A DNA stretch of 64,000 bases from Streptomyces parvulus (GCF_014648855.1 NZ_BMRX01000004.1:248001-312000), one strand, 5' to 3'. Counted from the first letter of the stretch, positions 53,170 through 64,000 are shown. The notes: generated from the letters alone by a model not told the origin. Made by a program: numbers and translations.

Positions 53170-54723
53170 ATGACCCAGTCGAAGCGAGAGACAGAACGCA
53201 AGTACGAGCCCGCCACCCGCGGCGTCGGCGGGCTGCCCGATCTCACCGGAACCGGCCCGGTCGCCTCGGTGACGGAGGCCGCGTCCGAGAAGCTCGACGC
53301 GGTGTACCACGACACCGCCGACCTGCGGCTGGCCGGAGCCTCGGTCACCTTGCGCCGCCGCACGGGCGGCGCGGACGCGGGCTGGCACCTGAAGCTGCCG
53401 CTGACCGGCGACACCCGGGAGGAGGTGCGGGCGCCGCTGTCGGACGAGGTGCCCGAGGCGCTGCGCGCGCTGGTCCTCTCCCGTACCCGGGGCGCACGGC
53501 TGCGTCCGGTGGTGCGGATCCGTTCCAGGCGGGTGGTGCGGCACCTGCGCGACGCCCGGGGCGCGGTGCTCGCCGAGCTGAGCCTCGACGACGTGCGCGC
53601 CGACTCGCTGCTGACCGGCGGCGGCCGCGCCGAGTGGAGCGAGCTGGAGGTCGAACTCGCCGACGGCGACGGACCGGACGGGCAGGCGGCGGGCACCGAG
53701 CTGCTGGACCGTGTGGAGAAGAAGCTGCGCAAGAAGGGCGTCGTGCGGTCCGACAGCCCCTCCAAGCTCTCCCGGGCCCTGCGCGACACCGGTTCGGGGG
53801 CGGCGCGCGAGGTGCCGAGTCCGGTCGAGGTGGTGCACGCCTCCCCCGGGTCGTACGTGCTCGGGTATCTGCGCGAGCAGGTCGAGGCCCTGGTGGCGCT
53901 GGACCCCGCGGTCCGCCGGGACCTGCCCGACGCCGTGCACCGGATGCGCGTCACCTGCCGGCGGCTGCGCAGCTGCCTGCGCTCGTACCGGTCGGTGCTC
54001 GACCGGCGGACCACCGATCCGCTGCGGGCGGAACTGAAGTGGCTGGCGGGCGAGCTGGGGGTGGCGCGGGATCAGGAGGTGCTGCGCGAGCGCATCGGCG
54101 GCGCGCTCGACGAGCTGCCCGAGGACCTGGTGCTGGGCCCCGTCGCCGCCCGGCTGCGGGTGTGGGACGTCTCCCGCGGCGGCGACGCCCTGACCCGGAC
54201 CCGCGAGGCCCTGGACACGCCCCGCTACCTGCGGCTGCTGGACGCGCTGGACGCCCTGCTGCGGGAGCCGCCGCTGCGGGCCAGGGCCTCGGGGAAGCCG
54301 GCCCGGACGATGGCCGCCGCGGTACTCAAGGAGTACGGGCGTCTGGCCGGACGCATGGAGCACGCCTTCGAGCAGGAGGCGGGCCCGGCACGGGCGACGG
54401 CGCTGCACGAGGCGCGCAAGGCGGCCAAGAAGGTGCGCTACGCGGCCGAGGTCGCCCGCCCCGCCCTCGGCAAGCCGGTCGGCCGGCTCGGCAAGCGGGC
54501 CAAGAAGGTGCAGAAGGTGCTCGGCGACCACCAGGACGCGGTCGTCGCCCAGGAGGCGCTGCGGGCGCTGGCGGTGAAGGCCCACGGCGCGGGCGAGTCG
54601 GCCTTCACCTGGGGGCTGCTGCACGGCAGGGAGCGGGCGGCGGCGGAGGCGCGGCAGCGCGAGCTGCCCGAGGTGTGGCGGGCGGCCTCGGACCCGTCGC
54701 TGCGCGCCCCGCTGGAGCACTGA
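53170..54723 (+). CDS. CYTH-CHAD domain protein (polyphosphate-associated)
   Basis: A 517-residue two-domain protein. The N-terminal CYTH domain (about 3-195) has the start ETERKYEP (an ExExK-like pattern) that binds metal and triphosphate. The C-terminal CHAD domain (about 220-500) has HRMRVTCRRLRSCLRSYR and HEARKAAKKVRYAAE, basic helices that bind polyphosphate. The gene is convergent with a PPK2 kinase, so it probably binds or hydrolyses inorganic polyphosphate or triphosphate. Cytoplasmic. The upstream ribosome site is weak (AAGGACTC). Confidence 0.88.
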   Translation: MTQSKRETERKYEPATRGVGGLPDLTGTGPVASVTEAASEKLDAVYHDTADLRLAGASVTLRRRTGGADAGWHLKLPLTGDTREEVRAPLSDEVPEALRALVLSRTRGARLRPVVRIRSRRVVRHLRDARGAVLAELSLDDVRADSLLTGGGRAEWSELEVELADGDGPDGQAAGTELLDRVEKKLRKKGVVRSDSPSKLSRALRDTGSGAAREVPSPVEVVHASPGSYVLGYLREQVEALVALDPAVRRDLPDAVHRMRVTCRRLRSCLRSYRSVLDRRTTDPLRAELKWLAGELGVARDQEVLRERIGGALDELPEDLVLGPVAARLRVWDVSRGGDALTRTREALDTPRYLRLLDALDALLREPPLRARASGKPARTMAAAVLKEYGRLAGRMEHAFEQEAGPARATALHEARKAAKKVRYAAEVARPALGKPVGRLGKRAKKVQKVLGDHQDAVVAQEALRALAVKAHGAGESAFTWGLLHGRERAAAEARQRELPEVWRAASDPSLRAPLEH

Positions 54724-54751
54724 GCGTCCGGCGGCATCGAGCACCGGGCGT

Positions 54752-54790
54752 CGGCGGCCCCTCGGAGGCTCTGCTTCCGAGGGGCCGCCG
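54752..54790. terminator. Bidirectional hairpin between CYTH-CHAD and PPK2 genes
   Basis: A perfect 15-bp stem (54752-54766 with 54776-54790) with a nine-base loop between two convergent genes. Confidence 0.85.
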
Positions 54791-54801
54791 TCCGGCCCGT
54801 C

Positions 54802-55833
54802 TCAGTCCTTCGATTCCGGGTGCAGCCCGGGGCCGTCGCCGTGGTCGGCGAGGGGGGTCGGCGAGAGGTCGGCCGGTTCCTCGTCGGCCTCCAGCAGGGT
54901 GTCGGCGGCGCCGACGATCAGCGGGTCGGGCCGGCCCACCGCCTGCTGGTCCTTCGCCGGGTAGTCGCAGCGGTCCAGCAGGCTGCGCATCGCCTCCAGC
55001 CGGCCGCGGCGCTTGTCGTTGTTCTTGACCACCGTCCAGGGCGCGTGCTCGGTGTCGGTGGCCCGGAACATGTCGACCTTCGCAGCGGTGTAGTCGTCCC
55101 AGCGGTCGAGCGAGGCGAGGTCGGTGGGCGACAGCTTCCAGCGGCGGACCGGGTCGACCCGGCGGATCGCGAACCGGGTGCGCTGCTCTGCCCGGGAGAC
55201 GGAGAACCAGAACTTCACCAGCAGGATGCCGTCATCGGTGAGCATCCGCTCGAACAGCGGCGCCTGTTCGAGGAAGGCGCGGTACTCGGGCTCGGTGCAG
55301 AATCCCATGACGCGCTCGACGCCCGCCCGGTTGTACCAGGAGCGGTCGAAGAAGACGATCTCGCCGCGGGCGGGGAGCTGGGAGACGTAGCGCTGGAAGT
55401 ACCACTGGCCGGCCTCCCGCTCGGTCGGCTTGTCCAGCGCGACCACGCGCGCGCCGCGGGGGTTGAGGCGCTCGGTGAAGCGCTGGATGGTGCCGCCCTT
55501 GCCGGCCGCGTCGCGCCCCTCGCACAGGACGACGATCCGCTGCCCGGACTCCTTGACCCAGCGCTGCATCTTCAGCAGCTCGATCTGCAGGACCCGCTTC
55601 TCCCGCTCGTAGTCGCTCCGGCGCACCTTGCGGTCGTAGGGGTGGTTCTCCCGCCAGGTGTCGATGGGGGTCCGGTCGGCGTTGAGGAGGACCGGCTTCT
55701 CGGGCCGGCGCTCGTCGATGCGCAGGCCGTCGAGGAGATCCCTCTCGGTGGAGCCCTCGGCCGCGTCGTCGCGCCCGGCCCCGGAGCCGTCGTGCCGTGC
55801 CGCCTCGTCGCGCTCGGCGCCGTCCCGGCTCAC
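54802..55833 (-). CDS. ppk2: Polyphosphate kinase 2
   Basis: A 343-residue PPK2-family kinase that transfers phosphate between polyphosphate and nucleotides. It has Walker A CEGRDAAGKGGT near 105, the DRSWYNRAG motif near 165, the lid SRAEQRTRF, and the conserved RWKLSPTDL and KNNDKRRGRLEAM. A disordered acidic tail lies at each end. The one-domain form usually prefers one nucleotide class, but which class cannot be told here. The GTG start overlaps the stop of the upstream small gene (GTGA). Convergent with the CYTH-CHAD gene. Confidence 0.93.
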   Translation of the reverse strand: MSRDGAERDEAARHDGSGAGRDDAAEGSTERDLLDGLRIDERRPEKPVLLNADRTPIDTWRENHPYDRKVRRSDYEREKRVLQIELLKMQRWVKESGQRIVVLCEGRDAAGKGGTIQRFTERLNPRGARVVALDKPTEREAGQWYFQRYVSQLPARGEIVFFDRSWYNRAGVERVMGFCTEPEYRAFLEQAPLFERMLTDDGILLVKFWFSVSRAEQRTRFAIRRVDPVRRWKLSPTDLASLDRWDDYTAAKVDMFRATDTEHAPWTVVKNNDKRRGRLEAMRSLLDRCDYPAKDQQAVGRPDPLIVGAADTLLEADEEPADLSPTPLADHGDGPGLHPESKD

Positions 55834-56195
55834 GCGGCACTCACCCGTCGGGGCAGCACGCGCACGGCCGCCATCGGGGTGCGGGTGGCGCGCACGCGGT
55901 ACGTGGTCCGCGCCGGGTCGGCGACGGGGTCGCCGAGGGTGATCCGACCGGCGGCGTGCAGCGCGTCGCAGTCGGCGGTGGGCAGCGCGACGTAGCAGCC
56001 GCCCCGGCCGGTGGTGGAGTCCAGCGGGCGCCAGTAGCTGTATCTGCGCCGCCCGCCCTCGCGCACGGTGACGAAGACGGGGGTGCGCGCGTCGGCGACT
56101 ATCCGCAGGACCTCGGCCTCACCCTGGCCCATCGGGGTGTGGCGCGCGGTCGCGCGGGAGGCGGTGGTCCGCGGTCGGACGGCGTGAAGCGGCAT
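55830..56195 (-). CDS. Hypothetical protein coupled to ppk2
   Basis: A 121-residue soluble protein. The centre VLRIVADARTPVFVTVREGG and RYSYWRPLDS, then GGCYVALPTADCDALHAAGRITLGDP, looks like a conserved small domain, but I do not recognise a family. It ends by overlapping the ppk2 start (GTGA), so it is translated with it. The start is uncertain: an ATG with GGAAGGG about ten bases upstream, or a TTG six bases earlier at closer spacing. Confidence 0.62.
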   Translation of the reverse strand: MPLHAVRPRTTASRATARHTPMGQGEAEVLRIVADARTPVFVTVREGGRRRYSYWRPLDSTTGRGGCYVALPTADCDALHAAGRITLGDPVADPARTTYRVRATRTPMAAVRVLPRRVSAA

Positions 56196-56321
56196 CGGCA
56201 ATGGCCCTTCCAGGTCAGTGACTCGAGACCGCCTACCCGGTCCGGCCGGTGTTGATCTCGGTTACCCGCATTCTGCGGCAACACACTGACAACGACGCGG
56301 TCCGCCCGCCGGAACCACAGG

Positions 56322-57395
56322 TCAGCCGACGGCGGGGGCGCGCACGCCGCCGGACGTCCGGCGCAGCGGGTGCGGATTGACCCGGGCGAAGCCCTCCTGG
56401 CGCTCGTAGGGGAAGTACGGGTAGGGGGCGGTCTTGGCGCTCGCGGCGTCCAGCCTGGCCACCTGCTCCTCGGTCAGCGACCATCCCACGGCGCCGAGGT
56501 TCTGCCGGAGCTGCTCCTCGTTGCGGGCGCCGATGAGGACCGAGGAGACGGTCGGGCGCCGCAGCAGCCAGTTGACGGCGATCTGGGGGACGGTCCGGCC
56601 GGTCTCCTCGGCGAGCGCGTCGAGGCAGTCCGTCACCCGGTACAGGAGGTCGTCCGCGACCGGCGGCCCGTAGTCGGCGGTGGCGTGCAGCCGGCTGCCC
56701 GCGGGCAGGGGCCGGCCGCGGCCGATCAGTCCGGTCAGCCGTCCCCACCCGAGCGGGCTCCAGACGACGGCCCCGACCCCCTGGTCGTCGGCGAGCGGCA
56801 TCAGCTCCCACTCGTAGTCCCGTCCGACGAGGGAGTAGTAGACCTGGTGCGCGGCGTAGCGCTGGTGTCCGCGGGTGTCCGCGTCGGCGAGCGACTTCAT
56901 CAGCTGCCAGCCGCTGAAGTTCGAGACGCCGGTGTAGCGGATCTTCCCGGCGCGGACCAGGTCGTCGAGGGTGGCCAGCACCTCGTGGACCGGGGTGCCC
57001 GCGTCGAAGGCGTGGAGCTGGAAGAGGTCGATGTAGTCCGTGCCGAGCCGGCGCAGGGCCTGGTCCACGGCCCTGATCAGCCGGGCCCGCGAGGTGCCGG
57101 CGTCCGCCGGTCCGTCGCCGGTCGGCAGGCCCGCCTTGGTGGAGAGCAGCACCTGGTCGCGGCGGCCCTTGACGGCGGCGCCGAGGACTTCCTCCGAGGC
57201 GCCCGCGGAGTAGACGTCGGCCGTGTCGAACATGTTCACCCCCGCCTCCAGGCAGATGTCGACGAGCCGGCGCGCCTCGGCGGCGTCCGTGTCGCCCCAG
57301 GCGCCGAACAGCTCTCCGCGCCCGCCGAAGGTGCCCGCCCCGAAGCTCAGTGCCGGGACCATGAGTCCGGAGGCGCCCAGTCTCCTGTATTCCAC
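56322..57395 (-). CDS. Aldo/keto reductase
   Basis: A 357-residue NADPH-dependent aldo/keto reductase of the YajO/Kv-beta-like group. It has the catalytic Tyr in NMFDTADVYSAG, the Lys in LLSTKAGL, the His in FQLHAFD, GKIRYTGVSNFSGWQL, and the C-terminal cofactor block VSSVLIGARNEEQL. The substrate is unknown. The GTG start has GAGGGG eight bases upstream. It is divergent from a TetR regulator gene and two matching operators lie between, so it is the likely target of that regulator. Confidence 0.9.
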   Translation of the reverse strand: MEYRRLGASGLMVPALSFGAGTFGGRGELFGAWGDTDAAEARRLVDICLEAGVNMFDTADVYSAGASEEVLGAAVKGRRDQVLLSTKAGLPTGDGPADAGTSRARLIRAVDQALRRLGTDYIDLFQLHAFDAGTPVHEVLATLDDLVRAGKIRYTGVSNFSGWQLMKSLADADTRGHQRYAAHQVYYSLVGRDYEWELMPLADDQGVGAVVWSPLGWGRLTGLIGRGRPLPAGSRLHATADYGPPVADDLLYRVTDCLDALAEETGRTVPQIAVNWLLRRPTVSSVLIGARNEEQLRQNLGAVGWSLTEEQVARLDAASAKTAPYPYFPYERQEGFARVNPHPLRRTSGGVRAPAVG

Positions 57396-57449
57396 AACCG
57401 CATCCCCTCGTCCGGCCGCGGCGTCGCGTCGCGGCACAACGGCAGCTTT

Positions 57450-57471
57450 TAACGGGACTTTCGTTCCGTTA
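57450..57471. promoter_or_regulatory. TetR operator, copy 1
   Basis: An inverted repeat TAACGGGAC-TTTC-GTTCCGTTA (22 bp in total) between the aldo/keto reductase and TetR genes. Its reverse partner is found 55 bp to the right. It extends by one base on each side to a 24-bp palindrome. Confidence 0.72.
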
Positions 57472-57504
57472 ACATGCCGCACAGGCTAGCACCGTCAGGC
57501 CCAT

Positions 57505-57526
57505 TAATGGAACAGGAGTCCCGTTA
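57505..57526. promoter_or_regulatory. TetR operator, copy 2, overlapping the tetR start
   Basis: TAATGGAAC-AGGA-GTCCCGTTA, which read on the other strand matches copy 1 at almost all palindrome positions. It contains the AGGAG ribosome site of the TetR gene and its last base is the A of the start codon, suggesting autorepression. Confidence 0.7.
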
Positions 57527-58146
57527 TGACATCCGAGAGCACCGGCCCCGGCAGCGTCCGCCCCGGAGGCCGCACCGCACGGGTGCGCTCCGCGGTGCTC
57601 CGGGCGGCCGGGGACGCACTCGCGGAGCACGGGCTGGCGGGCCTCGACCTCGCCGACGTGGCGCGCCGCGCGGAGGTGGGCAGGACGACGGTGTACCGCC
57701 GCTGGGGGACCCCGGCCTCCCTGGTCGCGGACCTGCTCGCGGACATGGCCGAGCAGTCGCTGCCGCGCACCGAGTCCGGCTCGCTTCTCGGCGACCTGCG
57801 GGCCAACGCCCGGCTGGTGCGGCGCACCCTCGCCGACCCGCGCCAGGGCGCCCTGTTCAAGGCGGTCCTGGCCGCCGCGACCTGCGATCCGCAGACCGCG
57901 GCCGCCCTGCACCGGTTCTACGAGGTCCGAGTCGCGGAGTGGGAGCCCTGCGTCCGCCAGGCCGTGGAGCGCGGCGAGCTGCCGGCGGCCACCGACACCC
58001 GCGAGGTGATCCGCGCCGTCTCCGCCCCCCTCTACTACCGCCTGCTGACCACCGGCGACCCGCTCGACGAGGCCGCGGCCGACCGGGCGGCGGAGGCGGC
58101 CGCGGCGGCCGCCCGGGCGGGGGCCTTCGTGCCGCCGACGGCCTGA
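57526..58146 (+). CDS. TetR-family regulator
   Basis: A 206-residue repressor. The N-terminal helix-turn-helix (about 18-62) has LADVARRAEVGRTTVYRRWG, typical of TetR. The C-terminal ligand domain (about 80-200) resembles the TetR_C group with RQGALFKAVLAAATCDPQ. The ATG has AGGAG eight bases upstream, inside an operator. It likely represses itself and the divergent aldo/keto reductase gene and responds to a small molecule. Confidence 0.92.
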   Translation: MTSESTGPGSVRPGGRTARVRSAVLRAAGDALAEHGLAGLDLADVARRAEVGRTTVYRRWGTPASLVADLLADMAEQSLPRTESGSLLGDLRANARLVRRTLADPRQGALFKAVLAAATCDPQTAAALHRFYEVRVAEWEPCVRQAVERGELPAATDTREVIRAVSAPLYYRLLTTGDPLDEAAADRAAEAAAAAARAGAFVPPTA

Positions 58147-58153
58147 CGGGAAG

Positions 58154-58179
58154 GTCCGGACGGGCGCCGCCGTCCGGAC
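58154..58179 (+). terminator. Hairpin after the TetR gene
   Basis: A 10-bp perfect stem (58154-58163 with 58170-58179) and a six-base loop, 7 bp after the stop. Confidence 0.72.
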
Positions 58180-58180
58180 G

Positions 58181-58216
58181 TCTTGCCCGAAGTCTTGCCC
58201 GGACTCTTGCCCGATC
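58181..58216 (+). repeat. Three tandem copies of a 12-bp unit
   Basis: TCTTGCCCGAAG, TCTTGCCCGGAC and TCTTGCCCGATC follow directly on one another after the TetR terminator. They lie 97 bp before the next gene and may be a regulatory array or simple slippage. Confidence 0.75.
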
Positions 58217-58312
58217 GAGACCTCACTACTTAAATCACACCTTGAACTAAGCCGCCGCGTACAGCGGTTGGCGCTGGGCCCCTCCTTGTCCGCACCCGCA
58301 GAAAGCCCACGT

Positions 58313-60856
<2,544 letters not shown>

Positions 60857-60874
60857 CCGGGAGGTAGGACGCGG

Positions 60875-60917
60875 TGCACCCGCGCGCACGGGGGTGGGCC
60901 CCGGGCGCGCGGGTGCA
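60875..60917. terminator. Bidirectional hairpin before pyc
   Basis: A perfect 13-bp stem (60875-60887 with 60905-60917) and a 17-base loop between the convergent beta-helix and pyruvate carboxylase genes. Confidence 0.78.
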
Positions 60918-60926
60918 TCCGCCGGG

Positions 60927-63900
60927 TCAGGCGAGTTGCACGAGCAGGTCGCCGCCCTCGACCTGCTGGATGCGGTTGATGGCGAGGCGGGTGACCGTGC
61001 CGGCCTTCTGGGCGGTGATCGTGGCCTCCATCTTCATCGCCTCGATGGTGGCCACGGTGGCACCGGCCTCCACCTCGTCGCCCTCGGCTACGGCGAGCGT
61101 CACGACACCCGCGAAGGGCGCCGCGACGTGACCGGGGTCGGTGCGGTCCGCCTTCTCGGTGACCGGGACGTCGGAGGCCGCCGAGCGGTCGCGGACCTGG
61201 ATGGGCCGGATCTGCCCGTTGAGCGAGGACATCACGGTGCGCATGCCGCGTTCGTCGGCGTCGCCGACCGCCTGGAGTTCGATGAGCAGCCGGACGCCCG
61301 GGTCCAGGTCGACCGTGTACTCCTTGCCCGGGCGCAGCCCGTAGAAGAAGTCCTTGCTGTCCAGCACGCTGGTGTCGCCGTAGGACGAGCGGTGCGTGTC
61401 GAACTCGCGGGCCGGGCCGGGGAAGAGCAGCCGGTTGAGGGTCGCCCGGCGCTCCTTGTCCAGCCCCTCCCGGTCGTCGGCGCTCAGCTCAGGCACCGGC
61501 TTGGCCTCGGCCCGCCCGCGCAGCGCCTTGGTGCGGAACGGCTCGGGCCAGCCGCCGGGCGGGGTGCCCAGTTCGCCGCGCAGGAAGCCGACGACCGAGT
61601 CGGGGATGTCGAAGCGGTCGGGCTCCGCCTCGAAGTCGGCCGGGGAGACGCCGGCGCCCACCAGGTGCAGGGCCAGGTCCCCGACCACCTTGGAGGAGGG
61701 CGTGACCTTCACCAGGCGGCCCAGCATCCGGTCGGCGGCCTCGTACATCGCCTCGATGTCCTCGAAGCGGTCGCCGAGCCCGAGCGCGATGGCCTGGGTG
61801 CGCAGGTTGGAGAGCTGCCCGCCGGGGATCTCGTGGTCGTAGACCCGGCCGGTCGGGGAGGCGAGGCCCGCCTCGAAGGGGGCGTAGACCTTGCGGACGC
61901 TCTCCCAGTACGGCTCCAGGTCGCCGACGGCCCTGAGGTCCAGGCCGGTGGGCCGGTCGGTGTGGTCGGTGGCGGCCACGATCGCCGACAGGGACGGCTG
62001 CGAGGTGGTGCCGGCCATGGACGCGACCGCACCGTCCACGGCGTCCGCGCCGGCCTGGACGGCGGCCAGGTAGGTGGCGAGCTGGCCGCCGGTGGTGTCG
62101 TGGGTGTGCAGGTGCACCGGCAGGTCGAACTCCCGGCGCAGCGCGGACACCAGGGTCGCCGCGGCCGGGGCGCGCAGCAGTCCGGCCATGTCCTTGATCG
62201 CGAGGACGTGGGCGCCCGCGTCGACGATCTGCTCGGCGAGCCGCAGGTAGTAGTCGAGCGTGTAGAGCCGCTCGGCGGGGTCGGACAGGTCGGCGGTGTA
62301 GCAGAGGGCCACCTCCGCGACGGACGTGCCCGTCTGCCGTACGGCCTCGATGGCGGGCCGCATCTGCTCGACGTCGTTGAGGGCGTCGAAGATGCGGAAG
62401 ATGTCGATGCCGGTGGCAGCGGCCTCCTGCACGAAGGCGTCGGTCACCTCGGTCGGGTAGGGGGTGTAGCCCACCGTGTTGCGGCCGCGCAGCAGCATCT
62501 GGAGGCAGATGTTGGGCACCGCCTCGCGCAGGGCGGCCAGCCGCTCCCAGGGGTCCTCGGCGAGGAAGCGCAGCGCCACGTCGTAGGTGGCGCCGCCCCA
62601 GCACTCCAGGGAGAGCAGCTCGGGCAGCGTGTGGGCGACCACCGGGGCGACGGCGAGCATGTCCTTGGTGCGCACCCGGGTGGCGAGCAGCGACTGGTGC
62701 GCGTCGCGGAAGGTGGTGTCGGTGACGCCGATGGTGGACGCCTCCCGCAGCCGGCGCGCGAAGCCCTCGGGGCCCAGTTCGGCCAGCAGTTGCCGCGATC
62801 CGGCCCGGGGTTCGCCGGCGGGCACGGCCGGCAGCTTGGTCATCGGGTCGATCAGCTCGGGGCGCTCACCGTGCGGCTTGTTCACGGTGACGTCGGCGAG
62901 GTAGGTCAGCAGCTTGGTGCCGCGGTCGGCGGAGTGCCGGGCGGTGAGCAGGTGCGGGCGCTGCTCGATGAACGAGGTGGTGACCCGGCCCGCCTGGAAG
63001 TCGGGGTCGTCCAGGACCGCCTGGAGGAAGGGGATGTTGGTGGCGACGCCGCGGATGCGGAACTCGGCCACCGCGCGCCGGGCGCGGTTCACGGCGGTGG
63101 TGAAGTCCCGCCCGCGGCAGGAGAGTTTGACCAGCATCGAGTCGAAGTGGGCGCTGATCTCCGTACCGGCGTGGGTGGTGCCGCCGTCGAGCCGGATGCC
63201 GGAGCCGCCGGGTGAGCGGTAGGCGCTGATCTGGCCGGTGTCCGGTCGGAAGCCGTTGGCCGGGTCCTCGGTGGTGATGCGGCACTGGAGGGCGGCGCCG
63301 CGCAGGGTGATGTTCTCCTGCGCGAGCCCGAGGTCGGCGAGCGTCTCGCCGGCGGCGATGCGCAGCTGGGACTGGACCAGGTCGACGTCCGTGACCTCCT
63401 CGGTGACGGTGTGCTCGACCTGGATGCGGGGGTTCATCTCGATGAAGACGTGATTGCCGTCGCGGTCGACGAGGAACTCGACGGTGCCGGCGTTGCGGTA
63501 GCCGATCCGCCGGGCGAAGTTCACGGCGTCCGCGCAGATCCGCTCGCGCAGGGCGGGATCCAGGTTGGGCGCGGGCGCCAGCTCGATCACCTTCTGGTGC
63601 CGGCGCTGCACGGAGCAGTCCCGCTCGAAGAGGTGGATGACGTTCCCCTGCCCGTCGGCGAGGATCTGCACCTCGATGTGGCGGGGTTCCACGACCGCCT
63701 TCTCCAGGAAGACGGTGGAGTCGCCGAAGGCGGAGGCGGCCTCCCGGGAGGCCGCCTCGATGGCCTCGCGCAGCTGGCCGGGTTCCTCGACCCGGCGCAT
63801 GCCGCGCCCGCCACCGCCGGCGACCGCCTTGACGAACACCGGGAAGCCGATGCCGTCGGCGGCGCGGACGAGTTCGTCCACGTCGGTGGAGGGCGCGGAG

Positions 63901-64000
63901 GAGCCGAGCACCGGTACCCCCGCCTCGCGGGCGGCGGCCACGGCGCGGGCCTTGTTCCCGGTCAGTTCCAGGATCCCGGTGTCGGGTCCGACGAAGGTGA
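60927..64000 (-). CDS. pyc: Pyruvate carboxylase (N-terminus beyond the window)
   Basis: The last 1,024 residues or so of a biotin enzyme that carboxylates pyruvate to oxaloacetate. Present are the rest of the biotin carboxylase ATP-grasp domain (VAGGGGRGM; EMNPRIQVEHTVTEEV), the carboxyltransferase barrel (TDTTFRDAHQSLLATRVR; ECWGGATYDVALRFL; HTHDTTGGQLATYLAAVQAG), a PYC-type allosteric/tetramer region, and the C-terminal biotinyl domain with EAMKMEAT. The open frame continues past 64,000 (FVGPDTGILELTGNKARAV), so an ATG at 63,941 is not the real start; about 110 residues are missing. Single-chain PYC rather than a split form. Confidence 0.95.
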   Translation of the reverse strand, partial: TFVGPDTGILELTGNKARAVAAAREAGVPVLGSSAPSTDVDELVRAADGIGFPVFVKAVAGGGGRGMRRVEEPGQLREAIEAASREAASAFGDSTVFLEKAVVEPRHIEVQILADGQGNVIHLFERDCSVQRRHQKVIELAPAPNLDPALRERICADAVNFARRIGYRNAGTVEFLVDRDGNHVFIEMNPRIQVEHTVTEEVTDVDLVQSQLRIAAGETLADLGLAQENITLRGAALQCRITTEDPANGFRPDTGQISAYRSPGGSGIRLDGGTTHAGTEISAHFDSMLVKLSCRGRDFTTAVNRARRAVAEFRIRGVATNIPFLQAVLDDPDFQAGRVTTSFIEQRPHLLTARHSADRGTKLLTYLADVTVNKPHGERPELIDPMTKLPAVPAGEPRAGSRQLLAELGPEGFARRLREASTIGVTDTTFRDAHQSLLATRVRTKDMLAVAPVVAHTLPELLSLECWGGATYDVALRFLAEDPWERLAALREAVPNICLQMLLRGRNTVGYTPYPTEVTDAFVQEAAATGIDIFRIFDALNDVEQMRPAIEAVRQTGTSVAEVALCYTADLSDPAERLYTLDYYLRLAEQIVDAGAHVLAIKDMAGLLRAPAAATLVSALRREFDLPVHLHTHDTTGGQLATYLAAVQAGADAVDGAVASMAGTTSQPSLSAIVAATDHTDRPTGLDLRAVGDLEPYWESVRKVYAPFEAGLASPTGRVYDHEIPGGQLSNLRTQAIALGLGDRFEDIEAMYEAADRMLGRLVKVTPSSKVVGDLALHLVGAGVSPADFEAEPDRFDIPDSVVGFLRGELGTPPGGWPEPFRTKALRGRAEAKPVPELSADDREGLDKERRATLNRLLFPGPAREFDTHRSSYGDTSVLDSKDFFYGLRPGKEYTVDLDPGVRLLIELQAVGDADERGMRTVMSSLNGQIRPIQVRDRSAASDVPVTEKADRTDPGHVAAPFAGVVTLAVAEGDEVEAGATVATIEAMKMEATITAQKAGTVTRLAINRIQQVEGGDLLVQLA

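Noticed and set aside
60927..63941. ATG at 63941 as the start of pyruvate carboxylase
   Set aside because: The frame continues to the window edge with conserved residues before this ATG, so it is an internal Met.

Overview
This window is high-GC actinobacterial DNA and almost certainly comes from a Streptomyces chromosome. The signs are strong GC bias at third codon positions, GTG/TTG starts behind AGGAGG-like ribosome sites, Tat- and lipobox-bearing exported proteins, and iron boxes of the DmdR/IdeR type. The gene order (coelichelin genes, nadE, glpFK, a cold-shock gene, sugar transporters, pyruvate carboxylase) resembles what I remember of the left part of the S. coelicolor chromosome. That resemblance is from memory and was not tested.

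1-15.3 kb is a siderophore locus. A large NRPS (minus strand, cut by the left edge) has the readable layout A-PCP-E-C-A-PCP. Its first adenylation domain carries the ten-residue code I know for formyl-hydroxyornithine in coelichelin synthetase, and its second carries a threonine code. Around it lie an ABC exporter, a ferric-siderophore lipoprotein, an ATPase, two FecCD permeases, an ornithine N-monooxygenase and a divergent formyltransferase. Four good iron boxes and one half-conserved box lie in front of these genes, so this is read as the coelichelin (cch) cluster under iron repression.

15.3-34.4 kb is a mixed housekeeping and accessory stretch: a DUF5302 protein, a secreted X-Pro peptidase-like hydrolase, an MBL-fold lactonase, a PGPGW membrane protein, a 1001-residue secreted multidomain carbohydrate protein, nadE (TTG start), glpF-glpK, an AI-2E exporter, a DinB-like protein, an ankyrin protein, a beta-propeller lipoprotein, a SAM methyltransferase, an Asp-nucleophile alpha/beta hydrolase, a cold-shock protein with a structured leader, a YkuD-type lipoprotein and a FemAB/GNAT-like protein.

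34.4-51.8 kb is the most interesting part: a carbohydrate block that looks aimed at amino-sugar polysaccharides. It contains a Tat-exported GH109-type alpha-N-acetylgalactosaminidase, a HutC-type GntR regulator with repeated CTGGTC sites, an ATPase-less sugar importer with a cytosolic GH20 and a secreted CBM3-GH16 protein, and a second operon of secreted GH114 endo-alpha-1,4-polygalactosaminidase, a second ATPase-less importer, a PfkB kinase, a GH4 enzyme with the CHSV (alpha-galacto) motif and a Gfo/Idh oxidoreductase. Together they suggest uptake and breakdown of alpha-1,4-galactosamine polymers such as fungal galactosaminogalactan or bacterial Pel. I know of no description of this as a system.

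51.9-64 kb holds an M23 peptidase, a CYTH-CHAD protein convergent with a PPK2 polyphosphate kinase, an aldo/keto reductase and TetR regulator sharing two matching operators, a secreted F5/8C-beta-helix protein, and pyruvate carboxylase (cut by the right edge). No tRNA, rRNA, CRISPR array, insertion sequence or phage gene was recognised.
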